Part shown: one piece after another, positions 27,598 through 37,000 of the stretch
Position numbering within the stretch: position 1 is the stretch's first letter
Layout: each line of letters opens with the position of its first letter
Assembly (NCBI GenBank): GCA_021776805.1
Contig: JAJFFD010000029.1
Coordinates: 1 to 56,013, forward strand
Source: Planctomycetota bacterium
GTDB taxonomy: Bacteria > Planctomycetota > UBA1135 > UBA2386
DNA length: 56,013 bases
Reading direction: 5' to 3'
The notes under the pieces: generated by a model
The model's database searches: none
What the model saw: only the letters and a program-made list of their open reading frames with translations
Told to the model about the DNA's origin: nothing
Position numbers and translations under genes: made by a program

Positions 27598-28758
27598 ATG
27601 CACCAGATTACAGCTATCCTTCTTGCCATTTCCCTAGCCATGAAAGTCCCGGCGCAGACCGAAGTCCCGGCCCCTGGAGAGATGGCTCCTGAACTCGGAC
27701 TCACCGCTATCTTGGGCGAAGGCCAGAAAGAGCCCCCGAGTCTGGCCAGCCTGAAAGGCAAGGTCGTCGTACTCGAATTCTGGGCGACCTGGTGCGGTGC
27801 CTGCCTGGCCCACATGCCGTCGGCAAACGCCCTCGTTGAAGAGTTCGCCGACGAGGACCTGGTCTACCTGACGATTACCGCCGAAGACATCGCGACGGTC
27901 GAGAGATTCATGGAACGCCGAGGGCGCCGAGGCCTGATCGGAATCGACGCTAGCGAGACCGCCTTCTCCACCTACGACCCGGTAGCCGTCCCCCACATGG
28001 TCCTCATCGATCGTGAGGGACGGATCGCCGCCAGTACTTACGCGAATCAAGTGACCGCCCCGGTGCTGCGCTCCCTTCTCGCCGGAGAGGACTTGGATCT
28101 GCCCATCAAACGCAGCTCCAGATCGGACGCCACGGAAGATGCGGTCTATGCGGAGCCACCGATCGGCCCAGAAATCACCGTGGAGCCACACTCGGGTACC
28201 GCGGGTAGATCGCTCCGCAGGGGAAAATGGCAAATCGTCGCCGTCGGCATGCTGCGAAGCCTCCTGATCCGAAGCATCTACGATCTTCCCCTGGCCCAGA
28301 TGCGCCTTGAACTCCCCGGCGATCCCAGCTGGACCATCCGAGCCGCCGTGCCCGAGGCCCGTCAGGAGGAGCTGCTGCCCATGCTCAAGGCGAGCATGGC
28401 AGAACGCATGGGTTATCACACCGAGGTCATCGAAGAAGAGATGGAATGCACCGTGCTGGAACGCATTCCCGGGGCCGATGCGCCAGAGGTCAAAGAGAAG
28501 CCAAAAGGCATGACTCGAAGCATGGGGCCAAATCTCTATGGCGAGGCAGTGAGCATGTCTCGCCTGGCCACACATATCAGTCGCATCACCGCTGGCGAAC
28601 GACCATGCATCGACGAGACTGGACTGACGGGCAAGTATGCCATCGAGCTGGAGGTCCACGACAAGGACAGCTTGGTCGAAGGCCTGGCGCGCCACGGCCT
28701 CAGGTACCGTAAGGAGCGGCGCAGGATGCCGGTGACCGTCTTCAAGCCCAGCAAGTGA
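27598..28758 (+). CDS. Secreted TlpA-like thioredoxin fused to a DUF3738 domain
   Basis: 386 residues from the ATG at 27598; the open extension upstream overlaps the sigma gene and is rejected. A signal peptide ends near AMKVPAQ. Residues about 25-175 form a TlpA/ResA thioredoxin domain with VVVLEFWATWCGACLAH (Cys66, Cys69) and a cis-Pro in AVPHMVLIDREG; the motif is CGAC rather than the usual CxPC. Residues about 210-386 match DUF3738 (TIGR03435): RSIYDLPLAQMRLELPG, EELLPMLKASMAERMGY, then MSRLATHISRI with DETGLTGKYAIELEV. It is probably in an operon with the sigma/sensor fusion. A hairpin terminator follows. Confidence 0.88.
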   Translation: MHQITAILLAISLAMKVPAQTEVPAPGEMAPELGLTAILGEGQKEPPSLASLKGKVVVLEFWATWCGACLAHMPSANALVEEFADEDLVYLTITAEDIATVERFMERRGRRGLIGIDASETAFSTYDPVAVPHMVLIDREGRIAASTYANQVTAPVLRSLLAGEDLDLPIKRSSRSDATEDAVYAEPPIGPEITVEPHSGTAGRSLRRGKWQIVAVGMLRSLLIRSIYDLPLAQMRLELPGDPSWTIRAAVPEARQEELLPMLKASMAERMGYHTEVIEEEMECTVLERIPGADAPEVKEKPKGMTRSMGPNLYGEAVSMSRLATHISRITAGERPCIDETGLTGKYAIELEVHDKDSLVEGLARHGLRYRKERRRMPVTVFKPSK

Positions 28759-28760
28759 GT

Positions 28761-28798
28761 GAGAGCGGAGGATTTCGCCTAGCTTCGCTCTCTTCTTC
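28761..28798 (+). terminator. Terminator after the TlpA-DUF3738 gene
   Basis: A 7-bp stem GAGAGCG/CGCTCTC starts 2 bases after the stop, encloses a small AGG/CCT inner stem, and is followed by TTCTTC. Confidence 0.5.
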
Positions 28799-28831
28799 AG
28801 GAGCCAAGATCGCTATCCTCCCCCTCTATTC

Positions 28832-29647
28832 ATGCTGCGCAACCTCTTCCGGTCTGGTCACGCCTACGGTGACATCCAGAGCATCCTCACCCAAGTCATG
28901 CCCAAGGGGGCCTGCCTTGACTTGCCGGCCGGTACGGGCGTCAATTGGCAGGGTATCGAAGCAGCGGGCTTCAGACCATGGGCGGCCGATCTCTTCCCCA
29001 AGACCTCAGCCCCGCCCGGATCGCCACGGGTAAAGGTCGACTTCACCGCCGACCTGCCCTTCGCTGACGAGTCTTTCGCGGCGATTCTCTGCAGCGAGGG
29101 CATCGAGCACCATCCTGCTCAATCCGGATTGATCGCTGAGTTCGCGCGACTGATACAGCCCGGTGGGCACCTATTGATCACCACTCCCAATGTGCTCAAC
29201 CTTCGCGCACGATTCTCGCACATGCTCACCGGCCACAGCCCGGCAAACCGTGGCCCGCTCTGTGAAGTCTCTCAAATCTGGCCGTCCAGCGACGGCAAGG
29301 GCAAGTTCATTGGGCACGCACACCTGATCGACTACTTCGAGCTTCGCTTCATCTTGGTCACCAACGGTTTCCGCATTCGCGCCGTGGATACTGCCAGGTA
29401 CAGCCGCTCTTCGCTTGTTCTGGCGCCCCTTCTATGGCTACCCGCATGGATTGCCACGGCCATGTTTCTGCGCAAGCGCCTCAAGAAGGAAACCAAGCTA
29501 CGCGCCGAACTTCTTCAGGGAGTGATGTCACCTCCGCTGGCCCTGGGCAAGAAGATGATCGTCTTGGCGGAGCGCCTGCCACATGCCGGTGCGAGTCAGT
29601 ACGCAGGCAAGACAGCAGCCAGCTCCTTCAGTCAGGCTGCATCATAG
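28832..29647 (+). CDS. SAM-dependent methyltransferase (class I)
   Basis: 271 residues. The SAM-binding loop is CLDLPAGTGVNWQG, followed by LPFADESFAAILCSEGIEHH and IQPGGHLLITTPNVLNLRARF, a pattern of Methyltransf_11-type enzymes such as those acting on cell-surface sugars or lipids. A hydrophobic stretch near residue 195 (LVLAPLLWLPAWIATAMFL) suggests membrane association. The end overlaps the convergent homocysteine methyltransferase gene by six bases. The substrate is unknown. Confidence 0.85.
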   Translation: MLRNLFRSGHAYGDIQSILTQVMPKGACLDLPAGTGVNWQGIEAAGFRPWAADLFPKTSAPPGSPRVKVDFTADLPFADESFAAILCSEGIEHHPAQSGLIAEFARLIQPGGHLLITTPNVLNLRARFSHMLTGHSPANRGPLCEVSQIWPSSDGKGKFIGHAHLIDYFELRFILVTNGFRIRAVDTARYSRSSLVLAPLLWLPAWIATAMFLRKRLKKETKLRAELLQGVMSPPLALGKKMIVLAERLPHAGASQYAGKTAASSFSQAAS

Positions 29648-30589
29648 AAGCGAATCGCGCCAGCGAACCAACCTGGCGATGTCCTTAGGACCCGTACGAC
29701 AACATCCACCCAGCAGGCTCGCGCCCGCAGAAACCCAAAGAGTCGCAGCATCCTCGAGATTGGCAAAGATGTTCTGCCCACCCCAACTGCGCTCCTTCGG
29801 GTCATAGACTTCCCCAGAGTTTGGATAGGCTAGAATCGGCTTGCTGGTCACCTTCGCCATTCTGCCGATCAATGCGGGCATGTGCTCAGGTGAGGTACAA
29901 TTGACCCCCACGGCGACGATTGCCGGGCAGGCATCGAGCGCCTGGGTGCAAACTTCAATCAACTGGCCTTCACAGTTGCGTTCCGCATCTCGACAACTGA
30001 ATGCGAGCCATGCAGGCTGGGTCACGCAGGACTCCAGGATTCCGGCGAGGATCAGGGCTTCGTCCAAAGAGGGAATGGTCTCGATCGCGATCAAGTCGGG
30101 AGCTGCCCCCTGCTCCGCCAGCTCATTGATCAACTCGATGCGCTGACGATGAAAGTTCTCGATCTCTGCCGCCGAAGCAGAGTACGCACCGCGATACTCG
30201 GAGCCATCAGCCAGATAGGCACCGTAGGGCCCAATGGACGCGGCAACCAGGGGCTCAGGCCCACCCGACTCGCGGACAAAGTCATCGCGGGCCTGCAGGG
30301 GGATGCGAATCGAATCCAGATAGAGTTCGCGGGCCTCAGCAGGCGAGAATCCGCAGGCCATGAACCCAGGGACAGAGGCCTGGTACCCCACGCTCGTGAT
30401 GCAGTCTACGCCGGCACGGAGATAGGTCAGATGCAGGTCTCGAATCGCCTCGGGTGCATCCATGAGCAGGCGAGCAGACCAGAGTGAGTGCTGCAGGTTC
30501 TGACCGCGGCGCTCGAGCTCAGTGGCGAAAGCACCATCCAGTATCAGAGGGCTGTGTTTCGTCAGTCTTCTTGCGATCGGATCTTTCAA
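29642..30589 (-). CDS. Homocysteine S-methyltransferase family protein
   Basis: 315 residues from a TTG at 30589, which matches the length of E. coli MmuM and starts shortly before LILDGAFATELERRG. The frame stays open to an ATG at 30667, but that would overlap the next gene, while the TTG has GGAG ten bases upstream. Zinc-binding residues are in VGVNCTSP and GGCCRTGP. Such enzymes move a methyl group from S-methylmethionine or SAM to homocysteine, giving methionine. It lies alone between a convergent methyltransferase and a small PQQ-type gene. Confidence 0.9.
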   Translation of the reverse strand: MKDPIARRLTKHSPLILDGAFATELERRGQNLQHSLWSARLLMDAPEAIRDLHLTYLRAGVDCITSVGYQASVPGFMACGFSPAEARELYLDSIRIPLQARDDFVRESGGPEPLVAASIGPYGAYLADGSEYRGAYSASAAEIENFHRQRIELINELAEQGAAPDLIAIETIPSLDEALILAGILESCVTQPAWLAFSCRDAERNCEGQLIEVCTQALDACPAIVAVGVNCTSPEHMPALIGRMAKVTSKPILAYPNSGEVYDPKERSWGGQNIFANLEDAATLWVSAGASLLGGCCRTGPKDIARLVRWRDSLL

Positions 30590-30635
30590 ACGCTCAAGGC
30601 TCCATCTCGATGCATGCCTCGACTGCTGGCATCCC

Positions 30636-30992
30636 TCAAGACGCTGCCGCAGCGGCGGCATTCTCATCCGTCTCAGCTTGCGCCAGAAGAGAAGCTCCTA
30701 GAGACGATCCACGGAAGGAGCTGAGACAGGGCACACCTGAACCAAATCCGGTCATGGCGTTCGTCCAGAGCTGGGCTCCAGTCAGCGGATTCAGGCAGTA
30801 GGTATAGCCACGAACCGAGGCAATGAGGCGTTCACCGTCAAGCAAGAGAGCAACGAAACCGCTGCCCTTGGGCGACTTCCATTGCCAAACAATTTCACCG
30901 GTCTCCCGGTGCAGGGCTGCTGCTCGTGAGTTGAAGCCGACGAAGACCAGATCCGCGACGGCAACCTTGGGCGATTTGGAGTGGCTTACCAT
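30636..30992 (-). CDS. Short PQQ-like beta-propeller fragment protein
   Basis: 118 residues from the ATG at 30992, which has GGTG six bases before it. The frame is open to 31154, but that portion lies inside the giant membrane protein gene. It contains two propeller-blade motifs: VFVGFNSRAAALHRETGEIVWQWKS and LIASVRGYTYCLNPLTGAQLWTN, typical of PQQ/BamB-like repeats. It ends in a short Ala-rich tail. Two blades cannot close a propeller, so it may be a remnant, or it may complete another protein. There is no signal peptide. Confidence 0.6.
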   Translation of the reverse strand: MVSHSKSPKVAVADLVFVGFNSRAAALHRETGEIVWQWKSPKGSGFVALLLDGERLIASVRGYTYCLNPLTGAQLWTNAMTGFGSGVPCLSSFRGSSLGASLLAQAETDENAAAAAAS

Positions 30993-31065
30993 GGCGGTCA
31001 CCTTGAAGAGAAAAGGCTCCACAGGCAAGACGCTTACGAGATTCGAAGCCAGCCCCTGCGGCCGC

Positions 31066-34000
31066 CTATTCCCATTCTCCGAATCGCTGACGCCATGCAT
31101 CCAGCCGAGCACTGAGTTGTACTCGATGCGTCTTGTAGTAGATGGCTCCAGCAACTAGCGCTGCACCGATGACCAACACCAGAAATCCAACTGCGGTCAT
31201 GCGACCGGTACGCTCGAGCCCAGCGAGACCGCGATAGACAATCGATCCGAGGCTAACAAGCAGCCCGGCGAATCCGAGACTGAGGTAGATTCTGATCCGG
31301 AGGAACCCGCCCAGTCCCATCGCCAGCAAGGCCAGGATCAAGAGGGTGAGATTGAATCCGATTGGGTAACGGGGATCGATCACCGCGTAGTACCCGGAGC
31401 TGCCGAGCATCGCTAGGACAGTCACCATCCGAATCCGACCGCGTTGCCCCGCACTGATCCGCTCGCGAAACAACTGCAGGAGCAAGAGAATCCCCAGGCC
31501 GACAGGCACAACGTAGGCGTGCAAAACGCTCAGCTCGAGCTTCGTAGCAAACACGATCAGAACGAAGCTCACGAAGCCCAGCACGGCGAGAATGTTATAG
31601 GGGGAATGACGATCGTCTTTGCCGAGGAAGGCGAACATCAAGCTATGCAGCCCGACGACAATCAGCGTCACGTCTGTCCCAAGGCCATTGACGAGAGTCA
31701 CGCCCATGGCGACGACCGGCAACACAAGCAGCGAGACTGCAATCGGCTGATTGACCATCCTTGGTTGTGGTCCAGCCGCCTGCTTCAGTCCGGTGAGCAG
31801 AACCGCTGTGATCAGGCTGGCCCAGACATCGTACTCGGGCTGCCAATACTCGGTGGTCAGCAGAAATTGACGACGGACCGCGAGGAACATCGCCGCAAGG
31901 CAAAGCTCCATCAGCGCAAAAACGATCGCCGATTGCAGCCTGTGAGCCACACACCAAGCGATCCAGGCGAGGGCGGCGTAGAGCAGACAGAGCAAGCCCA
32001 GTTCCCGGTCTGCAAAGGCTTGACCGTAGTGGACCATCTGCAAGCAGCCGACGGTCAACAGAGTGCCAAGGGCATTGGCCAAGAACAGCTTCGTTCCTGT
32101 TCTTCGCAGAAGATTCAGCAACTGGTGAATCAACATCGGGGCAGGGCCACCGAAGTCTTCAACCCGACCCGAGAAGCGGCTTTGGCAGAGGTGAGCCAAA
32201 ACACTTGTGACCAGGGTGGCTGCAGTCGCCAAGAGAACTGGCCAGGCCTCGAATGCCATCGACCATCTCCCGTTGGTCACGGAGACCTGTCCAAAGTAGG
32301 CCAACCAAGTCGGAACCAACAACAGCAACCAGGCAGCAAGCCGTTCGTCTTGCAGACTGGCGAGTACCCCCGGCCGAGGGATCCAGGGTGCAGTCAAGCC
32401 AAGCAAAGCAACTGCCCAGAGTGCTGTCGACGAAGAAGGATCGTGGTAGATAACATGCGCGAAGATCGTTACCGCAAGCCCACCGAGCACGAGACCACCA
32501 CCACGTTGGCTGCCGATGGCTCCGCGAAAGAACCAGAGAGCAGCGATGGCAATGCCCCAGAGGGCCAACAACACCCAGATAATGTCCTGACGATCCAGGT
32601 AACTCGCCACGAACAGATCCGCATGGACTGCGATCAGAACCTGCACAGCAGCGAGCACGAAGTACCACAGCCGGCGGCGCAGAACACCGTGATGTAAGGC
32701 AATGCTCGCTGCCCCGAGAAGAATCGGCGCCACCGCCTGTGGATCATCGCCATGGTCTTTGGCCGCGAGCAATGCCAGGATCTGAGTAGCTGCAAAGAGG
32801 CTGAACCCCCATGAACTGCGGAGCTGCGCCCAATCCTCATCCCCGACACCACCGAGGGACTGCAAACCTGCACGGAGAGGTGAGCGCTGCGTCGTGGCAA
32901 GGGACCAAAAATGGGCCATCACAATTCCGACCCACGCGCCGGCGATGATGTGGTCAAAGGGTCTCAGGTCCGGGAAGGAAGTGACCGCGAAGTAGCTACC
33001 AACGATCAACGCGAGTCCGCCGTAAAACGCCAACCAGTAACTGCCCCCAAGCCGAAACATGCGCAGGAGGATCAAGCCGATCACCATCACGTAGGGCGAG
33101 CCGTGGTGGTAATGCTCAGTCTGAACGACAGTGTCCGGGAATAGCGCGACCTGGAAGGCAGCCCGTGCGGCATAGAGTCCCAGCAGAACGCAACCGAGCC
33201 CGGCAGCTGATGTCCGGTAGCGCGAACTCACCGACTGCCCGAGCCGCCAGGCCATCTCCGCTCGGACGGCAAAGTAATAGAGCGGCACACTGAGCGCGAA
33301 GAGGGCGAGCTGGGGTCCGCGCAGAGCAGGGATCAGAAGCGCTGCACACCAGAGCGCAATCGTCACGCCGAAGTGGTAAGCCGATTCACAGAACTCTGCG
33401 CGGTACGACTTGTCGGAACTCTGCAAGCGTGCAACTTGCCGGAACGCGAGCGCTGCGGCGTAGGCGATGACGCCAGAGAATCCGAATCGGAAAGAGGAGA
33501 TATCCTGGAGATTGTGCCTCACCAGGTAGTTCGCAACGAGCAGAAGGAGAGTGGCTCCAGCAAGCGCCATAGTCGCTCTCTGGGCAGCTTCCCGGAGATT
33601 GGCATCGGCGAGTCTTCTGCAGCCCAGGGCAATCGGCATCACGGTCGCAACCAATCCCAGACAGATTAGATGCACTTCGGAAATACCGTTCGGATCCCCC
33701 AGGAGTGAGTCCCCCAAGAAGAGCCGCACCGCTTGCACGTTGCCGATCGCGAACAAGACAACCGCGCCATAGCCTGGCCAAAGCTGCTTCCACAGCCTCG
33801 CACTGAGCGCCAGGGTCAGCACTCCAAGGTAGGGCGCTAGCAACTGGGCAGAATCCCCACGCCACTCAGGTGAGACTAGAATCAGAAATGTGGCAAGACA
33901 GGACCCTGTCGTCCCCGTCGCGAGCAGCCAGTCGGAACGGGATCCGCAATAGGGCAGGACTGGCCAAGTACCATCGACGAGTTTGCTGGCCTGTGCCTGG

Positions 34001-37000
34001 ATCGCCAGACCAAAGCATGCAAGGCTGCTAACCGCCGCTGCAAACAGTGCTAGATGCCAGGGAGTCAGTAAGAACTCGATGCGTTGCCGAGGGTCCCCTT
34101 CGGCCAATCCAGGAATTGCGGTCCAGGCGTAACCGAGGAGAGCAGCCGCAAGCAGCGCCGGTCCGGAATTCCAGTTCCGACCGCAGAGAACAAGCAGCAG
34201 CAACACCATGGCGCGATGCAGATCGTCGAGTCGCCCGGGGGAGTCGAGCTCCATGGCGAAGAGCCCAACTAAGGCAATGGTGACCAGAAGGGATCCGACC
34301 TGGAATGGTTGGACGAGACAGTGGAAACCCTGGCGCGCAATCTCGCTGCGCTCGAGCAAGATGTGCCCAAGTTGGACGGCGATAAGGAAGACGATGACCG
34401 GACTCGCGAGACTCCCCCATTCTGATTGCCGAAGGACCCCTGAGAACCAACCGCTCGTTGACCAGATTGAGAGCAGCAAGGCGAGAGTGAGAGCAAAGAG
34501 AGTGGCCCCGTACCTGATCTTCTGAGAGCGTAGAGCATGCCAGAATAGCTGCACCGCAAGGAAGGCTGCCAAGCAACCCAGGCTCGCATCCGGGGTCCTC
34601 GAGGCGGAGAAGACCAGGACAAAGGAAGAGACCAGAATTGAGCCAGCGGCGAGGACTCTGAGGGTCGGGATCGTCAGAATCTTCTCGAAGTCATGATCGC
34701 GCAACTCCGATCGACTCCTGTAGATGCTGTAGAAGACCGTCAAGAGGATCAATAGTTGCAGCAGAGGCATGTCCCAGCGCGGTGCATCCGATAATTCCCA
34801 GTGCAGGAATCCGAGACCGAGGCCGAGCCAGATCCAACCCAGGTGGGTGGCGACTCTTGCCTCCCCGTGCTTGCGGCAGTAGGCAGCGACCAAGGTCCAT
34901 GTGGCCCCGGTCACGAGAATGGCGACAGCCGACTGGGTGGACATCCCGGCGGCGATGTTTTTATAGAGCGTCCAGGTCTCTGTCCGACAGACGAGAAAGA
35001 TCGCCGAGGCGAGCAAGGGCCAGGTGAAGAGCGTGTGGTCGAAACGCCGTAGGGGGAATTCGAATCGATCGAGGAATCGATCACCTGGCCTCAGATCCGC
35101 AAGGAAGGACCATCGGCGCAAGAAAAACGCTGCGATCACGAGGACGAGAGAACTGTTCGCGCTGCCCAGCCCAGTCCCCCAACCCAGATTGGCGAAAGTC
35201 TCCTCGAAGCGGGCCTTCAGCTCCGGGAACAAGATCACCACAATGACGGCCGCCATCCCGGAGGGAATCAGCGAACGAGACAGATAGCTGGCAACAACCA
35301 GCACTCCAGACATCAACAGTGGTCCAGAGTAGTCCATCGCCTGCTGGTACCAGAGCACATCCCCAGCGGTCCCGCGTTCGATCACGACCCGCAAGACCAT
35401 GCCAACCACAGCGAGAGCTCCGTAGCTCCATAGCACGGTGGATCGCGCTCTGCGCGTAGTCTTGCTCGGCAGCAACCAGTTCTGCAGAAGCCAGAGGATG
35501 GACACGATGGCCAGGCCGAAAACCATCGTATTGCCGTGTATCGACTGACCCGCTAGATCGACGCAACCGATGTAGGGCAGGATCAAGCCGACGACGACCA
35601 TCGCCGCATGCATGAGGCTCTGGCGATCCTCCACATGCGCACGCCAGATCAGAATCCCAGCGGCCAGGGCCAGGCAGCCGGCAGTAACAAGGGGTTCCGA
35701 AGCCTCCTGCCACTGACTGAGGATCGCGACCACGGCCGTAAGAATGACCGCACTGTTGCGCATCCCCGAGGCCGCTCGCGCCAGATCCGCATCACCACGG
35801 GCAGCGCCCCAGATCCCGATCGAGTGCATGAGAGCAGCAATGGCAAAACCAAGCACAGGACCAGCCCCTCGGGAGACTCCGGGAAGCATGCCAATCGAAG
35901 CCAAACCAAGGGCGATGAGAATCAACCCGATCCACTGGTGAGCCTCGTGCCGACGACCGCGCGCCTGATAGAGCCATACCAGTCCGGCCATCACGAATCC
36001 GAAGATCCGCATGCTTGGCTGGCTCAAAGCCATCATCGATCCCAGGAGAACGAGGGCAAAGCCGAGAAAGGACTCTCCGCTGTGACGCGATAGATCCGCT
36101 CGCAATTCGAGCACTCGCCGCTCCACCAGCAAGACGAGTCCACCGGCAAGGATCACCATGATCGAGTAGGTGTGCACCTGAGGCAGCAAGCCCAGGGAGG
36201 CATGCACCCAGGCAAAGACCTGCAAGAAGGTCACGACCAGAGTTCCGCCAACGAACCACGGCACTCGCTTCTCTGCTGCCAGCGCGAGACTGAGATGCTG
36301 TCGCGCGAAGTGTACTACTACCGCCGCGAGCCCCAGGAAGCCGAGATAGAACCCGGTGCCAAGCACAACCGGAATTGGCGTTCCCGGCAGAGTCCCGGCA
36401 ACTGGCCCGGTGATGACGAGCGCATTCGCCAGCAACAGCGCACCGGCCAGCGCGCTTCCCATTGGCCGATAAACCGCCAGGCACCAGGCTCGTAAACCCC
36501 AACCAAAGACGGCAAGGTACATGAGCGCCGCAACCAGGAGCAGCCAGATCTTGCCTTGGCCTTCGATCTCCTCCTCACGAGCCAGCAAGGCAACGGTCAT
36601 GAAGTTGACCGGAAGCAAGCCAATCGCCGCCCCGCGGAGGCTGGTGACTGTTGCCTGAAAATCCTCGTCCTTCTTCTCCAACCAGGTCCCTAAGCCTGCG
36701 AGGCCGAAGGTGAACCCAGCCAACATCAAGGGCAAGAGTGTGAAGCGCCAAAGCCAGTGCTCATCCCAGGTGTAATACGCGACGATCGAACAGCCGACGA
36801 TCAGCATCATCAGGCCAGAGAAGATGTACCAGTTATCTGCGAAGAAGGGCTGCAGATGGGTCTGCCAGACCGAGGGCTTGGCTGGCTTGGGAGGCGGCTC
36901 TATGGCTGCCGGAGCAATCGGCTCGGGCTCCGCCGCGATCACCACTGATTGCGACACAGCGGGCAAGCCCTTCTGCATGGCAGCGATTGCAGCATCGAGA

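Noticed and set aside
27634..28695. A 353-codon open frame on the - strand.
   Set aside because: It is the complement of the TlpA-DUF3738 gene, with no recognisable protein features.
31444..32697. A 417-codon open frame on the + strand.
   Set aside because: It lies opposite the giant membrane protein, has a polar Gln/His-rich composition caused by the complement of hydrophobic codons, and shows no domain.
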